NCBI RefSeq assembly: GCF_037893015.1
Contig: NC_133658.1
Span: 177,492,102-177,556,101 of the forward strand
Origin: Macrotis lagotis
Taxonomy: Eukaryota > Chordata > Mammalia > Peramelemorphia > Peramelidae
Length of the DNA stretch: 64,000 nt
Direction of reading: 5' to 3'
Positions 45,975-57,885 of this stretch are shown here, piece after piece. The position numbers and the translations under genes are program-made. Below the pieces are notes generated by a model. It saw only the letters and a list, made by a program, of their open reading frames with translations. It had not been told where the DNA came from and did no database searches. Each line of letters opens with the position of its first letter. Positions within the stretch are counted from its first letter, which is position 1.

Positions 45975-46470
45975 AGCTCAACCACACACAGAAAGGCCAT
46001 TCATAAGTGTTCCATTTCCATGATCATGGAGGGTGATGTGACAAAGGAGAATGATGGAAAGCCACAAGATACTATATGATCTGAATGATATTTATTGTGC
46101 TTCTGGCAGAAGGTAGGTTCTGAGTTCAGAGTAATACCTGGTAAATTATAAATACTGGAGAGTTTGAAGAAATTTCTTCCTGTATGTCTTCCTGATTGTC
46201 TGCAGGGTATATCATAGGACTTTTTGGAACTGTGGCTTGGTTAACCTTACTGCTCCTCCAAGAAGTGACAGTATACATGATATCTTTCTAGTGAATTTAA
46301 CTCCCTAATTTAAGCTCATCCTAATAACCTAGCATTATGTGGGTTGGCCAGTCATGTTAAGTGAGTGTCATCCAACTCTAACTGATTTGTGAATCCTTGC
46401 TTGGGTTAATATGGACCCAGTACTAGCTTGTGTGGAGTAATATCTTTCAAATTTTATTGTTTTATATTAA
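45975..46470. other. No gene seen; unassigned
   Basis: No supported frame, repeat or RNA gene. Confidence 0.4.
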
Positions 46471-46471
46471 G

Positions 46472-46690
46472 GGCAGTTAGGTTGCATAGTGAATAAAGTA
46501 TCAGGACTTGGTGTCAGGAAGAGTTAAAGTTTTATGATTCTGGGTAAGTCACTTAACCCTGTTTGCCTCAGTTTCCTCATATGAAGAAGAAAAATAGGAA
46601 ACCATGCCCAGTATCTTAGCCAAGAAAACCCCAAATGTGGTCACAGAGGTGGACGTGACTGAGACTGAAATGACTGAACAACAACAAAAG
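46472..46690 (+). mobile_element. SINE with BovB/RTE-type tail (Mar1-like)
   Basis: 'gggcagttaggttgcatagt' head, 'gtttgcctcagtttcctcat', 'caagaaaaccccaaatgtgg' and 'gactgaaatgactgaacaac' tail ending in CAA repeats. Confidence 0.92.
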
Positions 46691-46694
46691 TCAA

Positions 46695-48238
46695 ACAGTT
46701 CATATGTGCTTTCTTTTAGTATATCAGTTTTTGCAGGCTGTAAGTGGCAGTGAGAATACAGTTATAAGCAGATGGCTACATGCATTTTTGAAGCAGTTCA
46801 TGATACATTCTAGTTTCCTTTTTTTAAATACAAAGAGGAAAGGCAGGAGTGCAATTGCCGAGTTCTTTCTGTTCCTCTAGTGTTTGTCTTTCCCCCTCTT
46901 TTAATTGTCACTAAAGAGTAGCTTTGACCCGTTTGCAAAATGCTGAAAGACACATAGAAATGTATATTGGGGGGAGAGAGCATGAATAGGTCAATAAAAT
47001 CTTAGTGTTTTCTCTGTTGTAACATTTCACTAAAGAACTGACCTCAGGTTGGTATGCTGTAGAAGTAAAAGGGAGAATAAAAAAGCAGTTCCCGATTGGT
47101 CCACTTATTCCATTTCCACTGAAACTCAGGAGGGTACTGAAAGGAGGTGTGACAATTTGAAAGGCAGAAAGGAGATCACAGAAGTGTGAAACTTGTCACC
47201 TTTCCTTTAATATCCCTCTGTGGCATATGGACAGGAAGCAAGTGCCAAGGGCTCTCAAGAGAGGGGGAGAGTTGCTACTGTGCTGTTAGCTCACACGTAC
47301 CCAGGGGCTTGCCTGGTCTGATGGGTAACCCACTAGTACATATATATAAGCTGATTACTTGCAAGGGATTGACTTAACCAGGATTTGGACACCTAAAGCA
47401 TTAAATGGCAAACAGTCCATCATCTTGTCAACTGATACATTTCATGAGTGTTGTAGGACTGAATTAGAAAGGATTTTAGAGATATCTAATCAAATCCAAT
47501 CCCCTAATTTTACAACTGTGGAAATAGGCTTAAATATAGGCACATTCAGATAATTAAAGTTGATTAAAAGATGGTATATAATTTCTTAAATGTTGCTTAT
47601 GGTATCCCAGAGAAAGTTCATAAAGAGTCATTCCATGCCAGAACTAATCTATTAATCCAGGCTCTTTGGTATCAAATTCAATACTATTTCCACTATGACA
47701 TGTTTCAACCTTAAAATTATCTAGATTCAGCAAACATTCATTAAGCACCTTTGCTTAATGAATAAAAATGCTTGGAAATTTGAGGAATCACAAATCTATA
47801 GTCTGTTATTTATTCTTGGGTTTAGCTGGTAGGGAATGACGGAATAATCACCTGAACATAACTTTTGTTTTATACCTGTCAAAATGTGGGTGACATTTAA
47901 AATTTGAGGATGTAAATGAATAATAGAAAGTAACTTCTCTGAAGACTGGGTGAGTAAAAGATGAAGGCAGTTGTGTGAATTATCAGAAATTTTCTTATTG
48001 AAAGTTGATTATTACAATTTACTTGTCATTCCCATTAATATTAACACACCAATGTGAGAAGGTCATTTCTATGTTTTTGCTTTGTAACTCATTCTAGTGA
48101 GGTTTTAATGAAATTGGAATTGAGTAATATGGCTTGGACTGTGGTAGAAAAATCAAATTGTTGCTACAGAAGCCAAGTTAACTTTTAATAAGATAGCTAA
48201 GATGATCTAAAAACATGAACTCAATTTTAGCTTTTTAA
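46695..48238. other. No gene seen; low-repeat stretch
   Basis: Few repeats apart from a trace of the old 'aggattttagagatatctaa' repeat at ~47470-47540 and 'cattcattaagcacctttgc' at ~47735. Short frames at 47186-47553 look like chance. Confidence 0.4.
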
Positions 48239-48239
48239 C

Positions 48240-48482
48240 AGCATCAGTAGTTAATATTTATAATGTACTTTAAGGTTTGCAAATTGCTTTCCATATTTAT
48301 CTCATTTGATTCTCTCACAACAACCCTGTAAGGCTGGTGTTATTATCTCCATTTTGCAGATGAGAAAACTGAGATAGAGAAGTTAAGTGACTTGTCCAGG
48401 TTCATATAACTAAGTGTCTGAGGCAGTAATTGAACTTAGGTCTTCCTGTGTCTGAGTCCAGATCCCTTGTTTTCTATGCTAT
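48240..48482 (-). repeat. MIR SINE
   Basis: 'taaggtttgcaaattgcttt', 'ctccattttgcagatgagaa' and 'gacttgtccaggttcatata' on the reverse strand. Confidence 0.85.
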
Positions 48483-48837
48483 CTTTTTTTTTTATTAATA
48501 TTAATAGGTTAATAAAATATGCTATCTTTTCTTACTAATATTGCTGTCCCTGACTAGTGACCTATTTTATCCCTTCCTTACTTAATCCTTTACAGGTTTT
48601 AGCTTCTTAACTTTGACATCCTTTATTTTGAATGAGAATGTGAAGATTTGAATTGATTGGAGTATATGGATAAGTCTCTGAGGACAATATCGAGATGCTA
48701 ATTTTAGGTGATGACTGCTAATTTTAGGTGTTACTGAGGTAACAGAAGGGTGTGTGTTCATGAACTAGCATGGGCATAGAGATAGGGCAGAGGGTTTGCT
48801 CTATTTGTTTTTGATGGATTGATGTTACTTTGTTGTG

Positions 48838-48935
48838 ACCATTAGACCATGAGCTTTCTTCCAGTGGGCATGTTTTTGCCTTTCTTTGTATTTCCAGCAC
48901 TTATTACAGTGCCAGCTACTTGGTTAATGGGCTAC
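48838..48935 (+). mobile_element. L2 LINE 3' end fragment
   Basis: 'cattagaccatgagctttct' to 'tttgtatttccagcacttat' and 'tacagtgccagctacttgg', the terminal L2 blocks. Confidence 0.65.
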
Positions 48936-48939
48936 TCTC

Positions 48940-50070
48940 TGGGTCTATATGTGAGGAATATTTTGGTCTCTCAAAATAGTTTACTTGAGTATACTTTTGA
49001 TACCAACATATCATGATACTGGACGTTAAGGGAAGGCTAGTAAAATTTAAGCCTGGTGGCATTCTTTTGGATTTGAACATTTTAAAAATTTACCAAGGCC
49101 ATAAAAAAAACAACACTTCCAAAAAAGTCATTTACTACACTAGTAGAAACTAATAATTTTTAGCAATAATACAGTGTGTTACACATCTATTCTATATTTA
49201 ATGTCAGTATAGTGAAACTTTTAAACATAGCACATAAAATTTTCCCTGATTGTCAATTCACAGTTTTTCTTTTTAATAAGTTTTTGTTTTTGTTTAGTTC
49301 ATGAATAAAAATTTATGAGAAGTCTATCCTGTTAAGATTTTTTACTAGTTGGTTATCTGAAAAGGACTTAAAAAGCTTTTTGTGTTCTTTGTTCCCCCCA
49401 AAATTATTTCATGAACAAAAGAAAGCAGCATTTATTGTAAAGATATCCAAAATTATAACTTGGATTTAATGTTACCCATAGGCAGTTGCAAAAATACCAG
49501 ATTGAAAGGAGGCAACATATATCTTAATCATGTTTATAGCTCCCAAAATAGATATATTATTGGAAAACATGTATTTTAGGAGTCAAATGTATTTTCCTTA
49601 CTTTTGAAAAGTATATCATTATTTGTATTAGGCCATTTAAAAATTCTCTTTTAAATGCTAATAAATTTACTTTTTTTTTCATCTAGGTTCTGGTATCATA
49701 GTCAAGATCTTTCTAACTTGTTCCCTGAATGAAATATATCCCTAAAGAATTGACTTATTTCAACTATTCCCCACAAATTTTGTTCAGTGTCTGTTTTATA
49801 GCTAAACAACAGTCCAGAGTTGAAAAGAAGGAATGAAGCAATGTGATTTGACTTGTTTTCCCTTGGTTCTTAGTGAATTTTGGGGAATGTTGAAGTAGGA
49901 ATTTAGGACCATGACTTGAGTCAGGACTACTTCAGTCATAGGCAACTCAAAAGCTTCTAAGAGCTATTTCCTTCCATGTCAACTCTGCTCTTAGAAGTGA
50001 ATTCAGTCAGTGCAGTTTATAGAAATTTAATTAAGAAAATTTCTGAACTACCCTGTGTGAGTGCAAATAA
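48940..50070. other. No gene seen; low-repeat stretch
   Basis: AT-rich, without repeats that I recognise and without supported frames. It lies just downstream of SPTLC3 and could contain conserved noncoding DNA, but nothing in the sequence proves it. Confidence 0.35.
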
Positions 50071-50084
50071 TCATTATGCTTTTA

Positions 50085-50251
50085 TGTTTGTTTGTTTGTT
50101 TTTGTTTGATTTTTTTGCAAGGCAGTGGGGTTAAGAGACTTGCCCAAGGTCATACAGCTAGGTAATTAATAAGCATCTGAGACCTCATTTGAACTCAGGT
50201 CCTCTTGACTCCAAATCCAGTGCTCTATCTACTGTACCATCCAGCTGCTGC
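50085..50251 (-). mobile_element. tRNA-derived SINE (WSINE1-like)
   Basis: A (TTTG)n/T tail then 'acttgcccaaggtcatacag' and 'taccatccagctgctg'. Target duplications tcattatgctttta (50071-50084) and tcaatatgcttttta (50252-50266). Confidence 0.92.
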
Positions 50252-50754
50252 ATCAATATGCTTTTTAATCAGTATTTAAGAAGCAAAAATTAGTTTCTGT
50301 CCTAAAGGGAAGAAATACTATTTTCATGCTTTAGAGCAATAAAAATTCTCATTCACACCTAATTTGACTTGTTATTGGTCATTTTATTAATTAACTGGGG
50401 AATAATTTCTAGGAGAAGCTGACATGCAGATCAAAATTAAGCCTTTCATTTAGGTCAGTGGTTGTCTCCATTTAAGAAGAATTCCACTCAGCCTGGGCAT
50501 GAGCCCTGCCAAATGGAATAATATAAAGACTGTACTATTCCTCTGTCATGACACATTTTTGTCTGACTCCATGGGGTACAAGATAAGAAATACAATTATG
50601 GAACCTAGTAGAAAGGAAGAAGAAAAAAAAAGATAAGATACTCAAAGTGGTTGCACAAAGCAAAAAAATAAAAATGGGGGGGCATCTAAGAGCCACAAAA
50701 AAAGGAAAAAGACAATGAGTACAATTTAGTACTGATTGTGTGTCTATATGGATA

Positions 50755-50960
50755 AATGGAATAATAGAAACAGCTAATATTTTGAAAGGTTTTAAAGATT
50801 ATATAGCACTAAACTAACACACTCGTATTACTTTACTTTATCATCTCCATAAATCTGTAAAATAGGTGCTATTTTCCCCATTTTACGGGTGCTATTTTCC
50901 CCATTTAACTGAGAATGAAAGTGAACAGCTGAGGGTCTCAACTAATGTACCCTAGACCAT
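50755..50960 (-). repeat. MIR-like SINE with a 23-base tandem duplication
   Basis: 'cccattttacgggtgctatt' and 'cactcgtattactttacttt' fit an antisense MIR. The segment 'ggtgctattttccccattta' occurs twice, at 50865 and 50888. Confidence 0.6.
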
Positions 50961-51349
50961 TTCAGACTCCAGTCTTAACTTCTAAGTCTAATGTTATATA
51001 ATGTTACAGTGTGCTTATCTATTATGTTACCTAGCATTCAAATGACAGTACAACAGTTCAGGCAAAATATCTTGAAAATTGAGGGAAAAAGGGCCTTCCT
51101 TGTATTGTAGTGGACTAATGTGCTTCATTTAACCCATATAAGTATCTTCAATTTTCATAGGTGAAATGATCCAATTGTCACAGGAAATTCCATCATTATA
51201 AAATGTCAATAAAGTCTCTCCTAAAATGTGAAATGAAATACATGAAAACTGAAATATTAACCAAACCTAGAGAACACTGGAAGATATTTAGAAACTGTGG
51301 CTATAAGCTACAAGATTATTTGTTAAAACAAATAGGAATTAATATTTAG

Positions 51350-51477
51350 TGGGGCATGATGGCAAACACTTGAATCCCAACCACTAGAACACTGAGGCTG
51401 ACATCAATTGAACTTTTTGAAGTTTTAAGCTGTAGTAGGCTAAGACAGTTGGAAATTCACAGCAAATTTAGCATCAG
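51350..51477 (+). pseudogene. 7SL RNA pseudogene, 5' part
   Basis: About 128 bases align in order with the 5' end of mammalian 7SL RNA. 'ggggcatgatggcaaacact' matches GGGCGCGGTGGCGCGTGCCT, 'actgaggctg' matches GGCTGAGGCTG, 'agctgtagtaggctaagaca' matches GCTGTAGTGCGCTATGCCGA, and 'cagcaaatttagcatcag' matches CACTAAGTTCGGCATCA. Many C/G-to-A/T changes show age. It stops at about 7SL position 125, so it is a 3'-truncated retrocopy, not a working SRP RNA gene. Marsupials are not known to carry 7SL-derived SINE families like primate Alu. Confidence 0.75.
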
Positions 51478-51717
51478 AGGAAAGATGCAAGAATATAACA
51501 GGAAAGTCAAAAATATATAGCATTGTGGGAATATACTTGCCTTGTAGATTCAGCCAAACAAGCACCTTTTTATTTAGTTCTATTGTGAGGTCTCTACTAA
51601 ATCCTTGAAAATTTTGTAATTAACAGCAAGGCCCTAGAAGCCAAATGCTGATTTTTTTTATTCTTATCAAAACTAAAAATTCACTTTTATACTCAAATTA
51701 TCTTTGTCATTATTTAC

Positions 51718-51870
51718 TAAAGGCAGCTAGGTGGCACAGTGTTTAGAGAACTGGTCCCTAGAGTCAGGAGGACCAGAGTACAAATATAACCTCAGATACT
51801 TGATACCTATGAGCTAGCTGTGTGACCCCTGGACAAGTCACTTTTTGTGACTAACCCAACTGCCTTACCA
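51718..51870 (+). mobile_element. tRNA-derived SINE, diverged
   Basis: 'aaggcagctaggtggcacag', 'agagtcaggaggaccagagt' and 'ctagctgtgtgacccctgga'. The tail is degraded and C-rich. Confidence 0.88.
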
Positions 51871-51879
51871 TCCTTCCCA

Positions 51880-53438
51880 CCCCCCTAATATTATATTACT
51901 AATAATTTTTTTAAAAAAGTATGTTTTCTGTTACATTTCCTTTTTATGTGTTCAAAGAGCACTTCACTTGACTTATGTGTTTCCTCATTAAGCTTATGGA
52001 GAACAGAGAGCCTCCCAAAAAGAGGTGTCTTTTGTCTTTATACAGGAGTATGATAACTTGTGTCCCCAAACCCTTGGACTCTGATGAAGAGGTAGCACCC
52101 TCCCCCCACAGGAGGAAAAGTCATAATTTTCCAACACAAAGTATAGTTTTGGCTCATTAGTAAAAATTAGTGACTTCACTTGGGTGAGTATACAAGATGA
52201 CTATGTCCAAAAGAATTCATCAGGAATTAAAAATAGATTGCACAGGTTTGGAGTACAGGCACAGATCTAGAATTAAAAGTACCTTATTTACCCCCCCCCC
52301 CAATTTCCCTTATAGAATCGAAGACTCATCTATTTTGGACCCTTTACTAGGAATAATTCCATTGAAATTGATCTGTATAAAAAATAAAAGAATTTTCATT
52401 TTATACAGTAAGTTTGCTTTCATGTATAAAAGCTACTGCTTCAGTACCTGAAGTAGTCTGAATTAGTTATGAATTATGTTATGAATTAGTATATTATGGA
52501 ATTTTCAGCACTGACACCTTTCCCACAACAAAACAAAACCTTTAAATATCCTTAAATATTATATAGTAATCCACTTTAAAAAAATTTAATTAGGATTTAC
52601 TTTCCCAATTAAAAAAACTTCCTTTAATTAGTAATGAACATTAATGAATGAATTGTCTTGCCTTTCAGCTCCCACATTTACTAGGTGTTTGAGTCTCTAA
52701 TCCCTACCTTTTCAGGGACTCGAGTATCTATAGTCCTTCAACTCCCACTTTTTGTTAAATCTAGTATTGTAAACATGTAAAATTAAAAAAAACATGAAAA
52801 TTTGGATACATCTTTACAGCAGAAAGTCAAGTATCTCCTGGTCTGATTTATTTATAATGTCATTTGAGAAAATGAAATGTTGTGTAGCTCATTCTTACAG
52901 TTAGGGAAGTTTTAGCTAAAAGATCACTCTATTTGTCCTGTCCAACTCTGCTTGAATATCAACTGGATGTTTATCTTATAGCTAAGATTTTCCCAGCAGA
53001 TCTCTGCTTGTGAATCAGATATAATTAATATAGGTCATTGACTAGTCTTTTTTCATAATCATTGTGCCAAAAGTTCAAACGCTTCAGCTATAGTCAATTG
53101 TGTTCACATATTAAAAAAAGAGCTCACTGAGTAATAATCTCTACTTTTATCTCAGTTAAGAAGCTGTGACAAGACTTCTTGATATACTTGGTTGTAGCTG
53201 TCAACAGGCTTGATAAAGTGCATTATAATTGTATTTTAAATATTTTGAATTGATGAGATTTTTAAAAGTGTAGTCCTGAGATAGCAGCAAAAGAACATGA
53301 ATTGACTCAGCATTTTCTCCTAAGGTAAAAAAGAAAAATTAGAATGACTGTTCATTCACAAGATTTATAGTGTACATGCTAAACAGAAATTTTGAGTGGC
53401 ACTACCAATATTTAGGTTATTATAAGTTTTAGAGTCAG
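51880..53438. other. No gene seen downstream of SPTLC3
   Basis: Low in repeats. Overlapping frames on both strands at 51975-52179 and one at 52197-52451 have no recognisable motif. A poly-C run is at 52291-52301. Confidence 0.4.
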
Positions 53439-53439
53439 C

Positions 53440-54165
53440 CATTCGAGGGAAAAAGAGTTTATTTGTAACCACACTCACATCCAGCCCTAAATTTGGCTTG
53501 TGCCCTCAAAAAGGAAAACTCAGAAAATTGGAATAAACCATGTAGGATCAGTATGAGGAAAAGAATATTTTTCTTCAAAGACTTTCCCTAGTACTTGCTG
53601 ATCAGCTCTACTTCTTCCCTCAAAGCATTAATTTTTTCTCAGCACCTGTCCTTTGAGAAATTCAAAAATATGGGTGAATAGAAATTCATGTCTCTTTTCC
53701 TTTCTGAAACATTCCAAAATGATGATGGGTGCTTTTAGAGTTGGTATGAATAAAAACATCCCACAAGTCTGCAGATGAAATACGCTTTAACTAAAACACA
53801 ATAAAACCTGCTAAATTAAAATTTTAAACCTCCTTTTCCCCATTGCCCTGAAAGGCACTGAACCAATGAGACTGCACAGTAGCAAATGAGACCCAGGCTC
53901 TTTGCCATCAAAAATACACTAAAAAGTGTGTTTTTCTTTGGGAAGTCTTAGGAGAGGAGAAACTTAAATCTGGACCATATTTCAGCCTCTATAGGCACAA
54001 GTTGGAGACAGTAAAACTTCAACAGCATTGCTTTCCTCAATTGAGTTGGCTATTCAAGAAACAAAAACTGTGCTAAGAAAGATGAGAAATACATTTATAT
54101 TCCTTTTGAGGCAAAGAGGGAGGTCTTTTTGGCAAAGTCTCTATGTTCTCTTCAAGTTTGGAAAC
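53440..54165 (-). other. SPTLC3: SPTLC3 3' untranslated region (predicted)
   Basis: Sequence downstream of the SPTLC3 stop codon on the minus strand. It contains no recognisable interspersed repeat. The first good polyadenylation hexamer I see is AATAAA, read on the minus strand at 53463-53458, giving a 3'UTR of roughly 0.7 kb. The cleavage site near 53440 is inferred, and alternative ends further down cannot be excluded. Confidence 0.55.
53458..53463 (-). terminator. SPTLC3: Candidate poly(A) signal of SPTLC3
   Basis: The plus strand reads TTTATT, which is AATAAA on the minus strand, about 700 bp past the SPTLC3 stop codon. It lies in repeat-free sequence and is the first canonical hexamer met downstream of the stop. 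Confidence 0.5.
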
Positions 54166-54279
54166 TTAATCTTCAAGTTCAAACCTTTTTTCATCTATTG
54201 GTTCAGGGTGAGCTGATTTTTTGTGCCGTGAGTATTTCAGTCTCAGAATATTACCTATTTCATCAACCTCTTTCAAGAC
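54166..54279 (-). CDS. SPTLC3: SPTLC3, last coding exon with stop codon
   Basis: The minus strand shows an acceptor (cattgcag) followed by 37 codons and TAA. The peptide starts VLKEVDEIGNILRLKYSRHK, continues KSAHPEPIDEKR and ends FELED. This matches the C-terminus of SPTLC3 as I remember it (KYSRHKKSA near the start of the tail, FELED at the end), whereas SPTLC2 ends in a different tail. The exon begins in phase 0, which fits the phase-0 donor of the exon at 57886-58015. The intron between them is about 3.6 kb. It was easy to miss because it is short and has no start codon. Confidence 0.93.
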   Translation of the reverse strand, partial: VLKEVDEIGNILRLKYSRHKKSAHPEPIDEKRFELED

Positions 54280-54414
54280 CTGCAATGAGAATATTAGAAA
54301 ACATTCTTTAAGTCATGATCACATTGATTTAGATTGGTCTCCCCTGAGAAGACCACAAAAATAGTAAAAACCACATTAGAATTTTCTTACAGTATTGTTT
54401 TATGGAAATCCAAT

Positions 54415-54615
54415 TTTAATTTTTAAATTTAATTTTATATTTAATTTATTTATTTTTCCAACTACATGCAATGGTAATTTTCACCAATCATTTTTTTTTG
54501 CAAGTTTTTGAGTTTTACATTTTCTCCCTCCCCTCTCCTCCTATCAGAAAGCAATCTAATATAGGCCAAACATATACAACCCAACCATGCTAAACATAGA
54601 TTATGGTAATCTGTT
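54415..54615 (-). mobile_element. L1 LINE 3'UTR end
   Basis: 'atttttccaactacatgcaa' then T-run, 'gagttttacattttctccct' and 'cagaaagcaatctaatatag', the antisense 3' terminus of a marsupial L1, in the last SPTLC3 intron. Confidence 0.82.
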
Positions 54616-54689
54616 TTAAACAAAAAAGAGTAAGGTTTTGTAATTATTTTTCTGAACTTTAAGCCTTATTAGCTTTTAAGTTGTTGATT

Positions 54690-54800
54690 TGATCTCTTCA
54701 CATCCTCAAAATTCTACTTATCCTTCATAACTTACCTTATATGTTCTTTTTCACAAATCCTTTCTTTGACCTCCTCACCCTTCCCTACACCTACCAACTA
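54690..54800 (+). mobile_element. L2 LINE fragment
   Basis: 'cctcaaaattctacttatcc' then 'tcacaaatcctttctttgac', resembling the L2 3' region. Confidence 0.5.
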
Positions 54801-55429
54801 GAAATGATTAATTGATTTGTCCTTCTTCTGAATCTGAGTGATGTGGTGCAGTGGGGAGTAATGGAATTGAAGGCAAACTTTTTTTGCATTTTCCATTTTC
54901 TTCTTTAAAGCGATTGGATAATATTATCCTATTCTAATTATATAGTATCTATACCATTTTCTACAAAACAAGTATGACATCTTAACTTAATGATTAGTAG
55001 GTTTATGATCACATATATTAAGTGTTTTATTGGAAATGTTAAGGTTTTCCTCCATGATAGATAATTTTCAAGCTATTAACCTCTTAATTGGCTGTCAGTG
55101 GATCAAGCTATCAATATCTTGGCCTTATCTTTAAGACTGCAGTTTTTCAAAGAACTTCTGCAAAGAAGTGCCCATTTCTTCTCTAATAAATTATTATTAG
55201 TAGTAGAGACAAATTTATATGGCATTTATTTGGTGTTTTTATCTGAAGAATCTGTTTTCGCTGAAACTTGGTTTTCTTATATATCAAATATATCAAATAG
55301 TACCTGTGTCTTAGCAACTTCAAATGACTACAATTACCATTTTAATGAGGCAAAAGTTGAGAAAGTGTTTTGAAAAGTCAAAAGTGTGATATAACTATAA
55401 AGGTGACATTAACAATTTCATTTGTTAGT

Positions 55430-55612
55430 GCTTTCCCTCCTCAAATTATCTTGTGTTTATTTTTTCTTTTCATGTTACATTTTTGCACTGATGGAAGGGA
55501 CTATTTTTTGTTTGTTTGTTTGTTTTGAGGGGATATCTCCAGTGTTTAATACAGTTGCTTTGTAGGCAAACCTAGTATGCTTACTAAATGCTTGCTGAAT
55601 TTAAATGAATCT
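55430..55612 (+). mobile_element. L2 LINE 3' end fragment
   Basis: 'tttgcactgatggaagggac', 'tatctccagtgtttaataca' and 'aaatgcttgctgaatttaaa', the terminal L2 order with a (GTTT)n expansion. Confidence 0.65.
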
Positions 55613-56051
55613 GGAAAGTGGGTTAGAAATAGTGGCACTTGTACCCATCTGACGGTTTTTGTGAGTAAAGTGGGTAAGCAGAAATAGGTCTAATCTATTT
55701 CAGGAAGGATTTAGTTTAGGCTAAATATAGAATTGTGAATAATAAGAGTGATTAAATATTAGAATGGATCAGGGGAAACCTTGACTAGGTTTTGGTCATG
55801 GAATCTTTTTCTTGGAGACTTTTACAATTGACAGAGTTTTATATGTGATCTTAGCCTTAGGTAAAGGGATAGGCTAGATGCCTTAGGCACCTTTGCTTCT
55901 CTTTAAAGTAATCAAAGCTATCTATGTGATAATCACAAGATTTGATAGTCTCAATTAACAACCATTTTAAAAGAGTCTTCTATGTGTGCTAACAGTTCAT
56001 CTTTAAGGAAATAAAGATTTTTAATCAGAACTGGCATTTCAATTAAGGGAG

Positions 56052-56052
<1 letters not shown>

Positions 56053-56086
<34 letters not shown>
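56053..56086. repeat. (TG)n microsatellite
   Basis: About 16 TG units in the SPTLC3 last intron; potential Z-DNA-forming tract by composition. Confidence 0.95.
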
Positions 56087-56089
<3 letters not shown>

Positions 56090-56109
56090 TACATACATCT
56101 TAAATTACA

Positions 56110-56886
56110 ATATTCAGTTTAACAAGAATTTATTAATTTGCTGCTATGTGCATGATACTATTTTAAGGCATTGGGAATATAAATACATAAATTAAAAAGG
56201 CCTACAATAGGGGAGGGTGTTTAAAATTAGTTTTACGAAGTGAAAAGAATTCAAAGGGGTGGAAGTGAGGTATGACCTGTGAAACTGAATTTTGTATAGG
56301 CCAGTTTGGCTTCAGCCAAATTGGATAGAGAAAATGAAGGATGATAATGTAAAATCAGTCAGGAAAGATTGGTTAGTGCTAGATTACAAAGGTATTTAAA
56401 TAGCATTATTCTTTTTGCATGGGAATTGAAGTGGTCAGATTTGTGCTTCAGGAATATTAGTTTGATAATAGTATCGAAGATGGTTTGGAGAGGGGAAAAC
56501 GAGAAGCAGACAAATTGAGAAGCTTTTTATTAGACCGGGTAAGAGGTGATGAGACCCTTATTGAAGGAGGTGGGGTATCTATAAGTGAAAACAAGATATG
56601 TTGTAGTGGAAAATTCCATAAATATTGGTAATTGATTGGATATGGTCCATAAAGGAGAATAAAATTGTTAAGCTGATTTTTAGATTGTGAAGATGGGTAA
56701 CTGGAAAGGGGAAAATAATGAATTCGGTTATGAACATATTGAGGTTGAGATGCTTAGGCAATATCCAGATGGAAATAGGGCAGGCAATTTGTGATATGGC
56801 CCTGGAACTCAGGAGAGAAATAAGGGTTGGGTTTATAGATTTTGGAGTTGAATACATAGAGATGAGTAATTTAACCTGTAGAGAGC

Positions 56887-56890
<4 letters not shown>
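56110..56890 (+). repeat. Ancient LINE-like dispersed repeat
   Basis: 'aacaagaatttattaatttg', 'aggccagtttggcttcagcc', 'gccctggaactcaggagaga' and 'tagagagctgatgagagag' occur in this order in an old mammalian repeat related to the stretches at 15230-15640 and 63600-63930. The 92-93-codon frames on either strand are not convincing genes. Confidence 0.55.

Positions 56891-56970
<80 letters not shown>
56891..56970. repeat. (GA)n microsatellite
   Basis: About 40 uninterrupted GA units. Confidence 0.98.
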
Positions 56971-56974
<4 letters not shown>

Positions 56975-57885
56975 AGCCCAGGATAGTTATAAGGTATAAA
57001 TTTCAGTTTTATTTCTTCAATTTGGGTGAGGCACTATAGTCTTCTACTCTTACTCACATAGGAAAGACTGAAATAAAAGGGTCAGAAAAAGCAAGTCTAA
57101 TTTGTGATTATTTTCACATCACTTAAGACAAGATTGCTTTGTTGAATCTGGACAAGTGGGTTCTTGGTCTATTGGGTCTAGTATATGTATTAAGATAAGT
57201 TGTTTGTAAGGCATACCTAGTTGTTATTTTTTAAAAAGAAAGAAAAAATCTTAAACCTCGGAATTTGAAGGTACTTTAAAATATCATCTTTAACAACTTG
57301 TGCCTGACCAAGAATCTGGTTTTCAAACTTCCAGTCTTCAGCTGAAGATGTCCTGGGGAGTTGGCGGTATAGGATAAGAATTCTTTGGTCATCTCATTAC
57401 ACTTTTTAGGTTTTCCTTACATTGAACATAAATCTACCCTTCTTTAGAACCAAGTAGAACAAGTCTAATCTGTTTTGTGACAACTTAAAGATTATCATAA
57501 TGGTCCTGCCCATTTCACACCTCTGGTTAAATAATTCCAATTCCTTCAATGAATCATTAATTCAAGAATATGAAAAATATTAATCATCTAGTTTTGTATT
57601 ATGACAAAATACTGGTTTAACCTAATTGACTGAGTTTTTCACTGAATTGGCTGTTCCTCTCATTCCCCCACCCCATCCTATTGAATTTATTAAATGGGTG
57701 GACATCTTGTTGTCATAGGCTTAGTTTTTGTTTACTATTTTAATTTATATGTTTTCAAGTCACCCAGAAGAGATCTAGAAAACCACAAATGTTAAACAAG
57801 TTAATATTTTTCAAAATTAAAGTAACAGAACTTTCTGGGCTATAGGACCCACAAAGAATCCAGTAAAACACTTCTTGATACTTAC

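Larger units (their letters stand above)
54280..57885 (-). other. SPTLC3: SPTLC3 last intron
   Basis: Intron between the two supported coding exons, bounded by gtaagt (minus strand, 57885-57880) and cattgcag (54287-54280). It holds an L1 3' end (54415-54615), two L2 fragments, a (TG)n run, an ancient LINE-like repeat and a long (GA)n run. An open frame at 55098-55373 has no recognisable similarity and I regard it as chance. Confidence 0.85.

Noticed and set aside
51975-52179. Open frames on both strands just downstream of SPTLC3 as its last exon
   Set aside because: No similarity to SPTLC3; the true last exon with splice acceptor and FELED end lies at 54166-54279.
55098-55373. 91-codon frame in the SPTLC3 last intron
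   Set aside because: On the opposite strand to SPTLC3, no recognised motif, no splice evidence.
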